The position numbers were made by a program, and so were the translations under genes. From Chloroflexota bacterium (GTDB taxonomy: Bacteria > Chloroflexota > Limnocylindria > QHBO01), in NCBI GenBank assembly GCA_020848055.1, contig JADLBB010000253.1, positions 1-14,623 of the forward strand: a stretch of 14,623 bases of DNA. The letters are read 5' to 3'. Positions 1-7,539 of this stretch are shown piece by piece. How positions within the stretch are numbered: position 1 is the stretch's first letter; each line of letters starts with the position of its first letter. The notes beneath the pieces are model-generated. The model was not told the origin of the DNA and searched no databases. It saw nothing but the letters and a program-made list of their open reading frames with translations.

Positions 1-105
1 ATGTGCGTCGGCGGCGGACAGGGCGCGGCCGGCGTCATCGAGTGGCTCGGCGGGCGCCAGCCGGCGCGCGCCGCATCGGTTCATGGGGAGGAGGCGGCCG
101 CATGA
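1..105 (+). CDS. acetyl-CoA C-acyltransferase (thiolase), C-terminal end only
   Basis: Frame 1 is open from the window edge to a TGA at 103-105 and encodes the last 34 residues of a protein. They begin MCVGGGQGAAGVIEW, the C-terminal signature of thiolases, in which the Cys of the C-V/I-GGG-Q/M-G motif is the general base that exchanges protons with the substrate. Thiolases perform the last, chain-shortening step of beta-oxidation. The tail after the motif is about 20 residues, longer and more Ala-rich than usual. It lies upstream of fadE and fadD on the same strand, which fits a fatty-acid degradation operon. The first codon shown is an internal Met, not a start. Identification rests on the short motif plus context; which thiolase subtype it is cannot be seen. 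Confidence 0.8.
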   Translation: MCVGGGQGAAGVIEWLGGRQPARAASVHGEEAAA

Positions 106-222
106 CGCCAAACCGCCGATTTCACACCATGCAACCACGCGGCGTCGGCGAGATCCCGGGGACACCCCGAATTCACACGCCGCAACCAATCGGTGACGGG
201 CACGGCCCTCAAGCCGCCCGGA

Positions 223-239
223 TTCACACCACGTGTGAA
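223..239. promoter_or_regulatory. perfect palindromic operator candidate upstream of fadE
   Basis: TTCACACCACGTGTGAA is a 7-base inverted repeat around a 3-base centre, typical in size for a TetR- or GntR-type dimer site. It lies 110 bases before the fadE start codon. It differs in arrangement from the CRP site (TGTGA-N6-TCACA), since here the halves read TCACA then TGTGA. The regulator is not in the window. Confidence 0.65.
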
Positions 240-273
240 ATCAAGCCCGCCGGAGGGGCCGAACACAGCGCCG

Positions 274-290
274 CGCACACCACGTGTGAA
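274..290. promoter_or_regulatory. second palindromic operator candidate upstream of fadE
   Basis: CGCACACCACGTGTGAA matches the 223-239 site except for its first two bases, leaving a 5-base perfect inverted repeat (CACAC/GTGTG) around the same CAC centre. It starts exactly 51 bases after that site and 59 bases before the fadE ribosome-binding site, so it may overlap or abut the promoter. Confidence 0.6.
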
Positions 291-348
291 CCTGGCGATC
301 CCCACGCCTCCCCCGCGCTCAGCCTCGCCAACGCCCGGAGAACTTGAC

Positions 349-2115
349 ATGACGACCGAATCACCCACCCGCAGCGCGGCCCCCGGCGGCGCCTTCATGA
401 CCGGCCCGACAGGCAGTCCGATCTTCACGCCCGAGCAGCTGTCCGACGATCACCGCGCCATCCGCGACGCCGTCACTGCCTTCGTCGACAAGGAGGCCCT
501 GCCGCGCCGTGACCAGATCGAGGGTCGCGACTACGCGACGCATCGCGCCCTGCTAGAACGCCTCGGCACCGATGGCTTCCTGGGCATCGACGTCCCCGAA
601 CGGTACGGAGGCGCGGGCCTGGACCGCATCAGCAGCCTGGTGGTGACCGAGGCAATGACCCGCGCCGGCTCGTTCTCGGTGACGTACGCGGCGCACACCG
701 GCATCGGCACCCTGCCGGTCGTCTTCTTCGGCACCGATGCGCAACGCGAGCGATACCTGCCCGGCCTGGCGGCGGGCACGACGGTCGGCGCCTACTGCCT
801 GACCGAGCCGTCGGCCGGATCGGACGCCATGGGCATTCGCACGCGAGCCACCCGCCTGCCCGATGGCCGATGGCAGCTCGACGGCACCAAGCAGTTCATC
901 ACCAACGCCGGCTTCGCCGACCTGTTCACCGTCTACGCCAAGATCGATGGCGAGGCGTTCTCCGCCTTCCTGGTCGAGCGCGACACGCCGGGCCTCGTCA
1001 TCGGGCGCGAGGAGGAGAAGATGGGCTTCCACGGGGCCTCTACCTGCCCGGTGACGCTCGAGGGCGTGATCCTGCCCGAGGACGCGTTGCTGGGGGAAGC
1101 CGGCAAGGGTCACCGCATCGCGTTCAACGTGCTGAACGTCGGCCGCTTCAAGCTGGGGGCGGCATGCCTGGGCGGCATGAAGGCGTCACTGCAGATGGCC
1201 ACCGGCTACGCCGGCGAGCGCACGGCGTTCGGCCGCAGGCTGGACGAGTTCCCGCTCATCGGCGCCAAACTGGCGGCCATGGCGGCCCGGACATACGCGG
1301 TCGAGTCGTCCGTGTACCGCATCGGCGGCCTGCTCGAGGGCAGCCTTGCCGCGGCGGAGGACGCCAGCAGCCCGGACGCCATTCGCACCGCGCTCGAGGA
1401 GTACGCGGTCGAATGCTCGATCGCCAAGGTGCTGTCCAGCGAGGAACTCGCCTTCGCCGTGGACGAGTTGGTCCAGGTCCATGGCGGCTACGGCTACATC
1501 GAGGAATACCCCGCGGCCGGCTGGTACCGCGACGCGCGCATCAACCGCATCTGGGAGGGCACCAGCGAGATCAACCGGCTGCTCATCCCCGGCACGCTGC
1601 TGAAGCGCGCCATGACCGGGCGCCTCGACCTGCTCGGTCCGGCGCAGCGCGCCACCGATGCGCTCATGGGCGGCGACCTGCCCATGTTCGACGGGCCCTT
1701 CGCGGACGAGGAGGCGGCCGTCGTCAACGCCCGCACCGCCACGCTGCTGCTGGCCGGTGCCGCCGTCCAGCGCTACGGCACCGCCCTTGAGCAGGAGCAG
1801 GAAATCCTCGCCGGCATCGCAGACCTGGCGATCGAGCTTTTCGCCATGGAATCGTCGCTCGAGCGCGCCAAGCTGGCGCAGGGCGGCTCGGCCGCATCGG
1901 TCCATGCGGACCTCGCGAGGCTGGTCATTGCCGAGCGCTCCGCCAAGGTGGAGGCGACGGCCCGCGCGCTGGGCGCCTCGTTGGCGGTCGGTGACGAGGC
2001 CCGCACCCTGGTCGCCGGCCTGCGTCGGATCCTGCGCGGCGAACCGGTGGACCGCATCGCGCTGGGCCGCACGGTGGCCACGTCCGTCATCGAGCGTGGC
2101 GGGTACCCCGTCTGA
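349..2115 (+). CDS. fadE: acyl-CoA dehydrogenase, long/very-long-chain type with C-terminal extension
   Basis: This FAD flavoprotein performs the first oxidation of beta-oxidation, acyl-CoA to trans-2-enoyl-CoA. The 588 residues match the length of the B. subtilis YusJ/VLCAD-like branch (about 590) rather than the 380-residue short-chain enzymes. Signatures seen are CLTEPSAGSDA near residue 150 and QVHGGYGYIEEYP near 377, with the catalytic-base motif WEGTSE at 402-407 (Glu403 as base). About 150 further residues form the helical extension of this subfamily. I chose ATG 349 because GGAG lies 8 bases upstream. The frame is open back to GTG 193, but that would translate through the operator block. 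The ligase gene follows after 19 bases, so the two are probably one transcript. Confidence 0.93.
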   Translation: MTTESPTRSAAPGGAFMTGPTGSPIFTPEQLSDDHRAIRDAVTAFVDKEALPRRDQIEGRDYATHRALLERLGTDGFLGIDVPERYGGAGLDRISSLVVTEAMTRAGSFSVTYAAHTGIGTLPVVFFGTDAQRERYLPGLAAGTTVGAYCLTEPSAGSDAMGIRTRATRLPDGRWQLDGTKQFITNAGFADLFTVYAKIDGEAFSAFLVERDTPGLVIGREEEKMGFHGASTCPVTLEGVILPEDALLGEAGKGHRIAFNVLNVGRFKLGAACLGGMKASLQMATGYAGERTAFGRRLDEFPLIGAKLAAMAARTYAVESSVYRIGGLLEGSLAAAEDASSPDAIRTALEEYAVECSIAKVLSSEELAFAVDELVQVHGGYGYIEEYPAAGWYRDARINRIWEGTSEINRLLIPGTLLKRAMTGRLDLLGPAQRATDALMGGDLPMFDGPFADEEAAVVNARTATLLLAGAAVQRYGTALEQEQEILAGIADLAIELFAMESSLERAKLAQGGSAASVHADLARLVIAERSAKVEATARALGASLAVGDEARTLVAGLRRILRGEPVDRIALGRTVATSVIERGGYPV

Positions 2116-2134
2116 GGCTGAAGGGAGACTGGTC

Positions 2135-3853
2135 ATGACGACAATCGAACCGCGCACGACCGAACCGACGGCGTCGGACCGGCCATGGCTGGCCCACTAC
2201 GAGGCCGGGGTGCCACATGACGTCGAGGTTCCCGACGTCAGCGTGGACACGCTGCTGCGGCGTGCCGCCGAGCGCACGCCGAACGAGACGGCGCTGATCT
2301 TCTTCGGCGCCAAGACCTCGTACGCCGAGCTCGACCGATCGGTCGATCGGTTCGCGCACCAGCTGCGCGCCATGGGCGTTGCCAAGGGCGACCGCGTCAG
2401 CCTGCACCTGCCGACCAGCCCGGCGTTCGTCATCTCCTTCATGGGCGCCATGCGCGCCGGGGCGATCGTGGTGCCGATGAACCCGCTGTACGTCGAGCGC
2501 GAGGTCGGCGAACTGCTGACCCAGACGTCGCCCAAGGTCACGGTCAGCATGGACCTGCTGCTCCCCCGCCTGGAGCGGGTCCGATCCGAGGGCCACGGCA
2601 CACCCGGTCGCTACGTCCTGACCGGCATCCAGGACTCGCTGCCCATCCCGATCCGCTGGCTGTACCCGCTGAAGGCCAAGCGCGAAGGCCGATGGAACCC
2701 GGTGGCCCACACCGAGACCACGCCGAACCTGTTCCGCCTGCTGCACGAGGCACCCGCCAGCCGCTTCGAGTCCGCCGCGGCGCCCGATGACCCCGCGCTG
2801 CTGCAACCGACCGGCGGCACGACCGGCCTGCCGAAGTGCGCCACGCTGACCCATCGCAACCTGGTCGCCAACGCGACCCAGGTGGCCGCCTGGTTCCCGC
2901 GCGTCGGCGGCGACGACGAGCAGGTCCGCATCCTGTGTCCGCTGCCCCTCTTCCACATCTACGGCCTGACCGTGGACATGAACTTCGCGATGCTGGTCAG
3001 CGGCGCGCTGATCCTGGTCCCCCGCTTCGACCCGGAGATGGTGCTCAAGGCCATCCCGAAGTACCGGCCTCAGCTGTTCCCCGGCGCGCCGATCATGTAC
3101 CAGACTCTGGCCCATCACCCTGAGGTGAGCCGGTACGACCTGTCGAGCATCGATGCCTGCATCAGCGGGGCGGCGCCACTGCCGCCGGACGTGCAGCGCG
3201 ACTTCGAGCAGGTCACCGGCGGCCGCGTGGTCGAGGGCTACGGCCTGACCGAGGCATCGCCGGTCACCCACTGCAACCCGGTGCACGGCGAGCGGCGCAA
3301 CGGGACGATCGGGCTGCCGTTCCCATCGACCGATGCGCGCGTCGTGGACCCCGAGACCGGCGCCGCCATGCCGGTCGGCGAGGTGGGCGAGCTCGTCGTC
3401 CGCGGACCGCAGGTCATGTCCGGCTACTGGGAGCAGCCCGACGAGACCGCTGTCACCATCCGCGACGGCTGGCTGCACACCGGCGACATGGCGCAGATGA
3501 GTGACGATGGCTTCTTCACCATCGTCGACCGCGCCAAGGACCTGGTCATCGTCGGCGGCCTCAACGTCTACCCGCGCGAGGTCGAGGAGGTCCTGATGAG
3601 CCATCCCGCGGTGCGGGATGCGGCCGTCATCGGCGTGCCGGAGGAGCGTCACGGGGAACTGCCGTACGCGTTCGTCGTCCTGGCACCCGGTGCGGTGGCC
3701 ACCGCGGACGAACTGATCGCCCATTGCCGCGCGAACCTGGCGCGCTACAAGGTCCCCTCAGGGGTCGAGTTCCGCGACGAACTGCCCAAGACCATGATCG
3801 GCAAAGTCCTGCGCAAGGACCTGCGCGCCGAGATGGAGTCGCGCGCAGGCTGA
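2135..3853 (+). CDS. fadD: long-chain fatty acid-CoA ligase (AMP-forming)
   Basis: A 572-residue ANL-superfamily enzyme that activates fatty acids to acyl-CoA with ATP, supplying substrate to the acyl-CoA dehydrogenase upstream. The phosphate-binding loop is QPTGGTTGLPK near residues 223-233, with the GG form seen in LcfA-type ligases. The conserved YGLTEASP follows near 369, then GWLHTGD near 446 with the hinge/Asp region VDRAKDLVIVGGLNVYP, and the C-terminal motif GKVLRK with adenylation Lys557. It starts at ATG 2135 behind AAGGGAGA. The frame is open further upstream, but only as a shadow of fadE. It ends 13 bases before the convergent vapC gene. Chain-length preference cannot be read from the sequence. 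Confidence 0.93.
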   Translation: MTTIEPRTTEPTASDRPWLAHYEAGVPHDVEVPDVSVDTLLRRAAERTPNETALIFFGAKTSYAELDRSVDRFAHQLRAMGVAKGDRVSLHLPTSPAFVISFMGAMRAGAIVVPMNPLYVEREVGELLTQTSPKVTVSMDLLLPRLERVRSEGHGTPGRYVLTGIQDSLPIPIRWLYPLKAKREGRWNPVAHTETTPNLFRLLHEAPASRFESAAAPDDPALLQPTGGTTGLPKCATLTHRNLVANATQVAAWFPRVGGDDEQVRILCPLPLFHIYGLTVDMNFAMLVSGALILVPRFDPEMVLKAIPKYRPQLFPGAPIMYQTLAHHPEVSRYDLSSIDACISGAAPLPPDVQRDFEQVTGGRVVEGYGLTEASPVTHCNPVHGERRNGTIGLPFPSTDARVVDPETGAAMPVGEVGELVVRGPQVMSGYWEQPDETAVTIRDGWLHTGDMAQMSDDGFFTIVDRAKDLVIVGGLNVYPREVEEVLMSHPAVRDAAVIGVPEERHGELPYAFVVLAPGAVATADELIAHCRANLARYKVPSGVEFRDELPKTMIGKVLRKDLRAEMESRAG

Positions 3854-3866
3854 GCCTGGGCGATCT

Positions 3867-4268
3867 TCAGCCGACGGGCACCAGGCGCAGTCGGGTCACC
3901 GAAGCGATCGCGTCGAAGTCGCGGTCCTGGTGCAGGACGCTCGCTCCGGCGGCTATGGCCGGCACCGCGACAAGGCAATCGCTGAGGCTTCGGAGCGTCA
4001 GACCACGGTCGCGACAGGACCGATACAGGTCGGCGGCCGCCTCGAAGTCGGCCAGGCCCGACAGCGTGAGCATCGGCAACCCCAACAACCTCCCGCGCAG
4101 TTCACCTCGCTGGTGATCGTCGCGCGCCCCGGCCAGGAGCTCCATGAAGATCACTTCGGTGGTCGCCAGTTCAGCGCCATCCTCCAACAGCCCTCGCAGT
4201 GTGGCATGGACCGGCGAACCGGTCGCGCGAAGCAACTCGATCCATGCCGACGTATCAACGACGATCAC
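3867..4268 (-). CDS. vapC: VapC-type PIN-domain ribonuclease toxin
   Basis: The 133-residue protein is a complete PIN domain. It has the N-terminal VVDTSAW motif with Asp5, Glu43 in FMELLAG, Asp97 in LSDCLVA and Asp115/Asp117 in HQDRDFD, the acidic cluster that holds Mg2+ for RNA cleavage. VapC toxins cleave tRNA or rRNA and are held inactive by the VapB antitoxin. The start is GTG 4268, whose GTGA overlaps the antitoxin stop by 4 bases, so translation is coupled. All expected acidic residues are present, so it looks active. It is convergent with fadD, whose end is 13 bases away. The RNA target cannot be told from the sequence. Confidence 0.93.
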   Translation of the reverse strand: MIVVDTSAWIELLRATGSPVHATLRGLLEDGAELATTEVIFMELLAGARDDHQRGELRGRLLGLPMLTLSGLADFEAAADLYRSCRDRGLTLRSLSDCLVAVPAIAAGASVLHQDRDFDAIASVTRLRLVPVG

Positions 4269-4477
4269 GTCTCAGCGTCGGCCGGACGATCGTCGCGCAT
4301 CCGGGCAAGGTCGCCTGCCCAGCCCGACCCCTCGAGCTCCATGAACGAGCCGCCTCCAACCTCGCCCACGAGGGAGCGCAGGGCGAGGTCGATGGCTTCG
4401 CGCTTCGTGCGCAGGCGATAGGTCCGCATCACCCGCTCGATCAGCCGGTCATCCACCACCACATTCGTGCGCGTCAT
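4265..4477 (-). CDS. vapB: VapB-type antitoxin (ribbon-helix-helix)
   Basis: The 70-residue protein opens with MTRTNVVVDDRLIERVM and LRTKREAIDLALRSL, the strand-helix-helix pattern of VapB/DUF2191 antitoxins. It ends with SGWAGDLARMR, the toxin-binding tail typical of this group. It neutralises VapC and represses its own operon. The frame is open to 4525, but the family N-terminus fixes ATG 4477. No ribosome-binding site precedes that ATG. Instead a palindrome overlaps the start codon and TATGCT stands 6 bases upstream of it in - strand sense, which suggests leaderless, self-repressed expression. Confidence 0.9.
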   Translation of the reverse strand: MTRTNVVVDDRLIERVMRTYRLRTKREAIDLALRSLVGEVGGGSFMELEGSGWAGDLARMRDDRPADAET

Positions 4478-4494
4478 GGTGTAAGCATACACCA
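4477..4494 (-). promoter_or_regulatory. vapBC operator/promoter palindrome overlapping the vapB start
   Basis: TGGTGTAAGCATACACCA is a perfect 7-base inverted repeat around AGCA, and its edge is the first base of the vapB start codon. Read on the - strand it contains TATGCT, a plausible -10 box 6 bases before ATG, so transcription would begin at or next to the start codon. A VapB dimer bound here would block both -10 recognition and initiation. The repeat is seen directly; the promoter role is inferred. Confidence 0.65.
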
Positions 4495-4558
4495 CGCCAT
4501 CATCACGCGACCCGGAGTGACGCATTCCTCGCTGGCCGCGACGCTGGCGAGGGGCTCC

Positions 4559-4600
4559 TCACGCCACCCGCAGGATGCGCACCGGATCGCGGTAGGCGGC
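4559..4600. repeat. 42-base direct repeat, copy 1 (permease 3' end)
   Basis: Identical to 5807-5848. It covers the stop codon and the last 13 codons of the truncated and the intact permease genes. Confidence 0.9.
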
Positions 4601-4720
4601 CACCACAGCCGGCGGGATGGCCGCCACTGCCGTGGCGAGAACGGCCAGGATGCCGATCGCCAGGCCAAATTCGAGCTCGGGCGCAACGTCCAGCACGTCG
4701 GTCACGACGATGCTGCCGGC
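4559..4720 (-). pseudogene. remnant of a second FtsX-like ABC permease (C-terminal 52 residues)
   Basis: On the - strand, 52 codons ending in a TGA at 4559-4561 encode the last helix and tail of an ABC permease. I count 40 of 52 residues identical to the end of the intact permease at 5807-6904, and the last 11 residues (YRDPVRILRVA) match exactly. The first 42 bases (4559-4600) are identical to 5807-5848. Most differences are Val/Ile/Leu/Ala swaps, so the parent was a functional paralogue that diverged before being truncated. There is no start codon, ATPase or adaptor. It lies about 40 bases downstream of lipoprotein A, the place an exporter occupies relative to lipoprotein B. Confidence 0.88.
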
Positions 4721-4760
4721 GGCTGGGCCACGAGCCTTCCGTCTCGCGGGCTCTAGTTGC

Positions 4761-5330
4761 TCATAGTGGCACTCGGGGCTGAGGACACGCCTCGATCGCA
4801 CGGTCGAAGCTCGCCGTGTCGATGTCCCGGTACGGGTCCCAAGACCCTCCCGAGGTGTAGCCCTCAACGAAGGCGTCCTCGCTCTGAGGCTCGCTGACCT
4901 CGAACCCGGCAGCGATCAGGCAGTCTCGGACCGCGAGTAGCTGCGCATAAAGGTCTCGAAGCTCGGCCTCGGTCGGCGGTCTGCCTGTGGGAGCCGGCCC
5001 CACGCGCTGGTTGCAGACGTCGAACGCTTCCCGGTATGCGGCGCCCTGGCCTTCCGCCACCGAGTTGACCTTGATGCCGTCGCCGGGTGGGACGACCTCG
5101 GCGTCCCAGCCCGCATCGCGCAAGCAACTCACCATCGCCAGGATGTAGGACTCGACATCGAACTGGCCATCAGGCGAGGGCTCGGCCGCGGAGGTTGGCC
5201 CGGCCTGAGATGCGAAGGTCGGTTCCGCAGTCTCAGAGGCGGGGGCATTCGAGCCGCAGCCGGCCATGGCCAAGGCGCATGCGCAAACAACTGAGACGCC
5301 AGCCGCCCGCCCCCTACCGACGCGGGTCAT
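4761..5330 (-). CDS. module A lipoprotein with four conserved cysteines
   Basis: I do not recognise a named family. The 189-residue protein has an Arg-rich N-terminus, a hydrophobic stretch and the lipobox MAGC with lipidated Cys25, then a Ser/Thr/Ala/Pro-rich tether to about residue 55. The folded domain carries Cys69, Cys106, Cys137 and Cys182. It shares with the lipoproteins at 8650-9321 and 12019-12657 the pattern C-x2-AG-[WF], later CL-x3-G-[FY], P-x-S-x2-A-[FY]-[VI]-[DE], a W-x-P-Y stretch and a final CPQ. Four cysteines suggest two disulfides outside the membrane. ATG 5330 overlaps the stop of the small secreted protein by 4 bases (ATGA), so the two are translationally coupled. Immunity protein, receptor or chaperone for that partner are all possible. 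Confidence 0.85.
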   Translation of the reverse strand: MTRVGRGRAAGVSVVCACALAMAGCGSNAPASETAEPTFASQAGPTSAAEPSPDGQFDVESYILAMVSCLRDAGWDAEVVPPGDGIKVNSVAEGQGAAYREAFDVCNQRVGPAPTGRPPTEAELRDLYAQLLAVRDCLIAAGFEVSEPQSEDAFVEGYTSGGSWDPYRDIDTASFDRAIEACPQPRVPL

Positions 5331-5653
5331 GAAGCCGGAATGCAGCCGGCGTATGTTCCGGCGGCATCCAACAATGCGTCCGTCTCAACCTCCCAGAACC
5401 CTCCGTCGTCGCCAGGCGAGCACGCCTTTCGAACCGTCAAGGACCCGCCATTGTAGAAGCAGACGGCTGTCGCGGAACCTGGCGCCGTGATGAATATGTT
5501 GCCGCTCGTCCTTCCATTGGCATAGGGCGTCCAGTTGTACTGGCAGTACTTGGTCCCGTTCTCGAACGCGTTGGCCAGCGCCGGCGATGCCAGAGCCATC
5601 AGGAGAACTGTCGCTCCCGCCAAAGCAACGATTCGACGACGTAGGGTATGCAT
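5327..5653 (-). CDS. module A small secreted cysteine-rich protein
   Basis: The 108-residue protein begins with a clear Sec signal peptide (RRR, then a hydrophobic core to about residue 24) and a likely signal peptidase I site SPALA|NA after residue 27. The mature part of about 81 residues has four cysteines (37, 65, 78, 104), with YNWTPYANG near its start and CIPAS at its very end. I know no family for it. ATG 5653 has GGGAGGGA about 8 bases upstream. The shared promoter element lies 60 bases further up at 5714-5743. Coupling to the downstream lipoprotein suggests that the two products act together outside the cell. A secreted toxin, a signal or a structural peptide would all fit. Confidence 0.82.
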   Translation of the reverse strand: MHTLRRRIVALAGATVLLMALASPALANAFENGTKYCQYNWTPYANGRTSGNIFITAPGSATAVCFYNGGSLTVRKACSPGDDGGFWEVETDALLDAAGTYAGCIPAS

Positions 5654-5713
5654 GGGTCTATCCCTCCCCGGTGCTTCGGTCGCGACCTTCAGATCGGTGC
5701 GACTCTCACTACC

Positions 5714-5743
5714 TACTTCGCCGATGGGAGCATTCAGGTTCCC
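5714..5743 (-). promoter_or_regulatory. shared ECF-type promoter element, module A copy
   Basis: On the - strand the element reads GGGAACC, then 13 bases, then CGGCGAAGTA. GGAAC is the classic -35 core for ECF sigma factors. The distance between the two boxes is identical in all five copies in the window. It ends 60 bases before the module A start codon. Confidence 0.75.
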
Positions 5744-5806
5744 GCGATGCGGGTTACGTCCAGGAGGTCAATTGCCGGTCAGTTGGTGTCCGCCATCGTG
5801 GCCGCA

Positions 5807-5848
5807 TCACGCCACCCGCAGGATGCGCACCGGATCGCGGTAGGCGGC
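5807..5848. repeat. 42-base direct repeat, copy 2 (permease 3' end)
   Basis: Identical to 4559-4600, in the same orientation. It marks the 3' end of the intact permease. Confidence 0.9.
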
Positions 5849-6904
5849 AACCAGGGCCGGTGGCACGGCGGCCACTGCGGTGGCCAGGATGGCCAGTACG
5901 CCGACGGCCACCCCGAATTCGGGCTCGGGCGCGATGCCCAGCACCCCGGCGACCACCACGCTGCCGGCGACGGCGCCGATGACCGCACCGATGACCGCGG
6001 TGACCAGTGTCTGGACCGTGACCAGCGCCACGATGTCCGCCCGCGAGGCCCCCAGCGCGCGACGCCGCCCGAAGTCGCGACGCCGGGTCGTGACCGCGCC
6101 GAACACGTTGAGGCCGGTCAGCACCAGGCCGGCGCCCAGCACCAGGCTGACCAGGTTGCGCCCCCAGCTGCCGAGCTCGCCTCGCACCGCGTGACGCACC
6201 TCGACCAGGGCCGCCGAAGTCTGGACCGACACCCCGCTCGGATCAGCGGCATCGAGCACCCCGCGTACCGCGGTCGCCAGCGCGGCCACCTCGTCGGCCG
6301 AGCGGGCGAGGACGATGATGCGCACCACGATCTCGTCCGGGTCGGCCGGTGTCAGCAGGGCGCGATCCAGGAAGTCGAGCGGTGGGGCGGCATCCAGCCA
6401 GCCGACCACCCCCAGCGGCAGGGCGTTGCCCGCCACCGGCTGGACCGATCCGGCGGCGGTGGCCAGGCCTAGCGCGCGCAGGGCCTCGATACCCGCCAGG
6501 GCGGTGCCGGGGGCGGCGCTCCACGGGCTGGTGACCACCAGCGGCGGCACTGCGCCGAACAGGCCGCGAATGGGGACCGGCGCGGCGCCGTCAAGCCCGG
6601 CCACGCGGACGTCGGAGGCGATCCCGAAGCCGACCGCCCACTCGACACCCGACAGCCCGCTGATGCGTGCCACCGCCCCCGGTGGGATGCCGGAACTGCC
6701 CGAGGTGTCCTCGATCACGATGGTCCGCGTGCCGGCCTGGTCGATGCGACCCAGCACATCGCGCTCGATGGCCACCGTCTGCCCGGTGGTCGAGACGATG
6801 ACCCCGACCGCAGCGGCCACGATCAGCGCGGTCACCGCGGTGGTCAATGGCGCGGCGCGCGCCATGCGCACGGCCTCGGCCACCAAGCCGGCCGCGCGAC
6901 TCAC
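5807..6904 (-). CDS. ABC transporter permease, FtsX/MacB-like
   Basis: The 365-residue membrane subunit of the exporter has MacB topology. One helix lies near residues 17-40, followed by a large outer-face domain to about 240, then three helices (roughly 245-268, 295-325, 331-354) and a short cytoplasmic tail, YRDPVRILRVA. The segment RRRDFGRRRALGASRADI between helices 2 and 3 is the FtsX-family coupling region (typically RRxEFGxxRAxGxS) that touches the ATPase. GTG 6904 overlaps the ATPase stop by 4 bases (GTGA). Such permeases do not import; they transmit ATPase strokes across the membrane to move or expel peptides, lipoproteins or toxins. A truncated paralogue lies at 4559-4720. Confidence 0.9.
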   Translation of the reverse strand: MSRAAGLVAEAVRMARAAPLTTAVTALIVAAAVGVIVSTTGQTVAIERDVLGRIDQAGTRTIVIEDTSGSSGIPPGAVARISGLSGVEWAVGFGIASDVRVAGLDGAAPVPIRGLFGAVPPLVVTSPWSAAPGTALAGIEALRALGLATAAGSVQPVAGNALPLGVVGWLDAAPPLDFLDRALLTPADPDEIVVRIIVLARSADEVAALATAVRGVLDAADPSGVSVQTSAALVEVRHAVRGELGSWGRNLVSLVLGAGLVLTGLNVFGAVTTRRRDFGRRRALGASRADIVALVTVQTLVTAVIGAVIGAVAGSVVVAGVLGIAPEPEFGVAVGVLAILATAVAAVPPALVAAYRDPVRILRVA

Positions 6905-7539
6905 AGCGCCAGCACCCGGTCGCAGGCGGCCACGATGCGCTCGTCGTGCGAGGCGATCAGGACGGTCGCGCCATCGGCATGGGCCGCAGCGGTCAGCGCG
7001 TCGATCACGATGCCGGCCGAGTCGGCATCGAGGTTGCCGGTCGGCTCATCGGCCAGCAGCAGCGACGGCGCGGTGAGGAGCGCGCGGCACAACGCCACCC
7101 GCTGGGCCTGGCCACCCGACACCTCGCCGGGGCGATGGTCGGCGCGCAGGCGGACCCCGAAGCGCTCGAGCAGGTCGCCCGCCCGCCGGCGCGCCTCCGG
7201 CCGCGCCATCCCCGCGTACAGCGCCGGCTCGGTCACGTTGTCGAGCACGCTGCGCGCCGGGTCCAGCACGGCGTCCTGGAACACGAAGCCGATGTGCGCC
7301 CCGCGCAGCCGTGAGCGCTCGTGGTCGCTCAACGCGTTGGCGGCGCCCACTCCACCGAGACCGATGCGTCCGGCCCACGGCGTCAGCAACAGGCCGACCA
7401 GGTACAGCAGCGTCGACTTGCCGCGGCCCGACGGTCCGGTGACGGCCCACACCTCGCCCGGTGCGAAGGCGGCGTCCAGGCCGTCGATGATCGGCTCATC
7501 GGCGCGATAGCCGAACGACAGCGCCTCGATCGTGACCAT
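6901..7539 (-). CDS. ABC transporter ATP-binding protein, LolD/MacB-type
   Basis: The 212-residue nucleotide-binding subunit has every motif intact: Walker A GPSGRGKST at 35-43, Q-loop Gln88 in VFQD, signature VSGGQ at 140-144, Walker B LLLADEP with Glu165, D-loop GNLD and switch His198 in ASHDE. It would dimerise under the FtsX-like permease and drive export or expulsion. I chose ATG 7539 because it shares one base with the adaptor stop (TGATG) and gives the normal N-terminus MVTIEALSFGY. The open frame to 7806 is a shadow of the adaptor gene. The B. subtilis counterpart in a similar gene order would be YknY. Confidence 0.95.
   Translation of the reverse strand: MVTIEALSFGYRADEPIIDGLDAAFAPGEVWAVTGPSGRGKSTLLYLVGLLLTPWAGRIGLGGVGAANALSDHERSRLRGAHIGFVFQDAVLDPARSVLDNVTEPALYAGMARPEARRRAGDLLERFGVRLRADHRPGEVSGGQAQRVALCRALLTAPSLLLADEPTGNLDADSAGIVIDALTAAAHADGATVLIASHDERIVAACDRVLAL

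Larger units (their letters stand above)
121..290. repeat. four operator-like elements at exact 51-base spacing
   Basis: Elements begin at 121, 172, 223 and 274, so all three steps are 51 bases. The first two read TTCACACnnnGCAACC (121-136 and 172-187). The third is a perfect inverted repeat, and the fourth has the same right half with a slightly altered left half. The sequence between elements is largely unrelated, so this is not a simple tandem repeat. The block fills the 243-base gap between the thiolase stop and the fadE start. At about 10.2-10.5 bases per turn, 51 bases is close to five turns, which would put all four sites on one face of the DNA. Confidence 0.75.

Noticed and set aside
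121..290. CRISPR-like array (short repeats with 34-base spacers)
   Set aside because: The repeats are only about 16 bases, two differ in the right half, they sit in a promoter gap, and no cas gene is present.
3..347. 114-residue + strand open frame upstream of fadE with a 17-residue R-[FI]-H-T period
   Set aside because: The period comes from the 51-base-spaced palindromes. The frame starts inside the thiolase gene in another frame and has no family resemblance.
193..348. N-terminal extension of FadE from GTG 193
   Set aside because: It would translate the operator block and adds 52 residues unlike any acyl-CoA dehydrogenase. ATG 349 has a good GGAG.
2087..3724. 545-residue - strand open frame
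   Set aside because: It is an antisense shadow of the well-identified fadD gene, common in high-GC DNA; the translation has no domain pattern.
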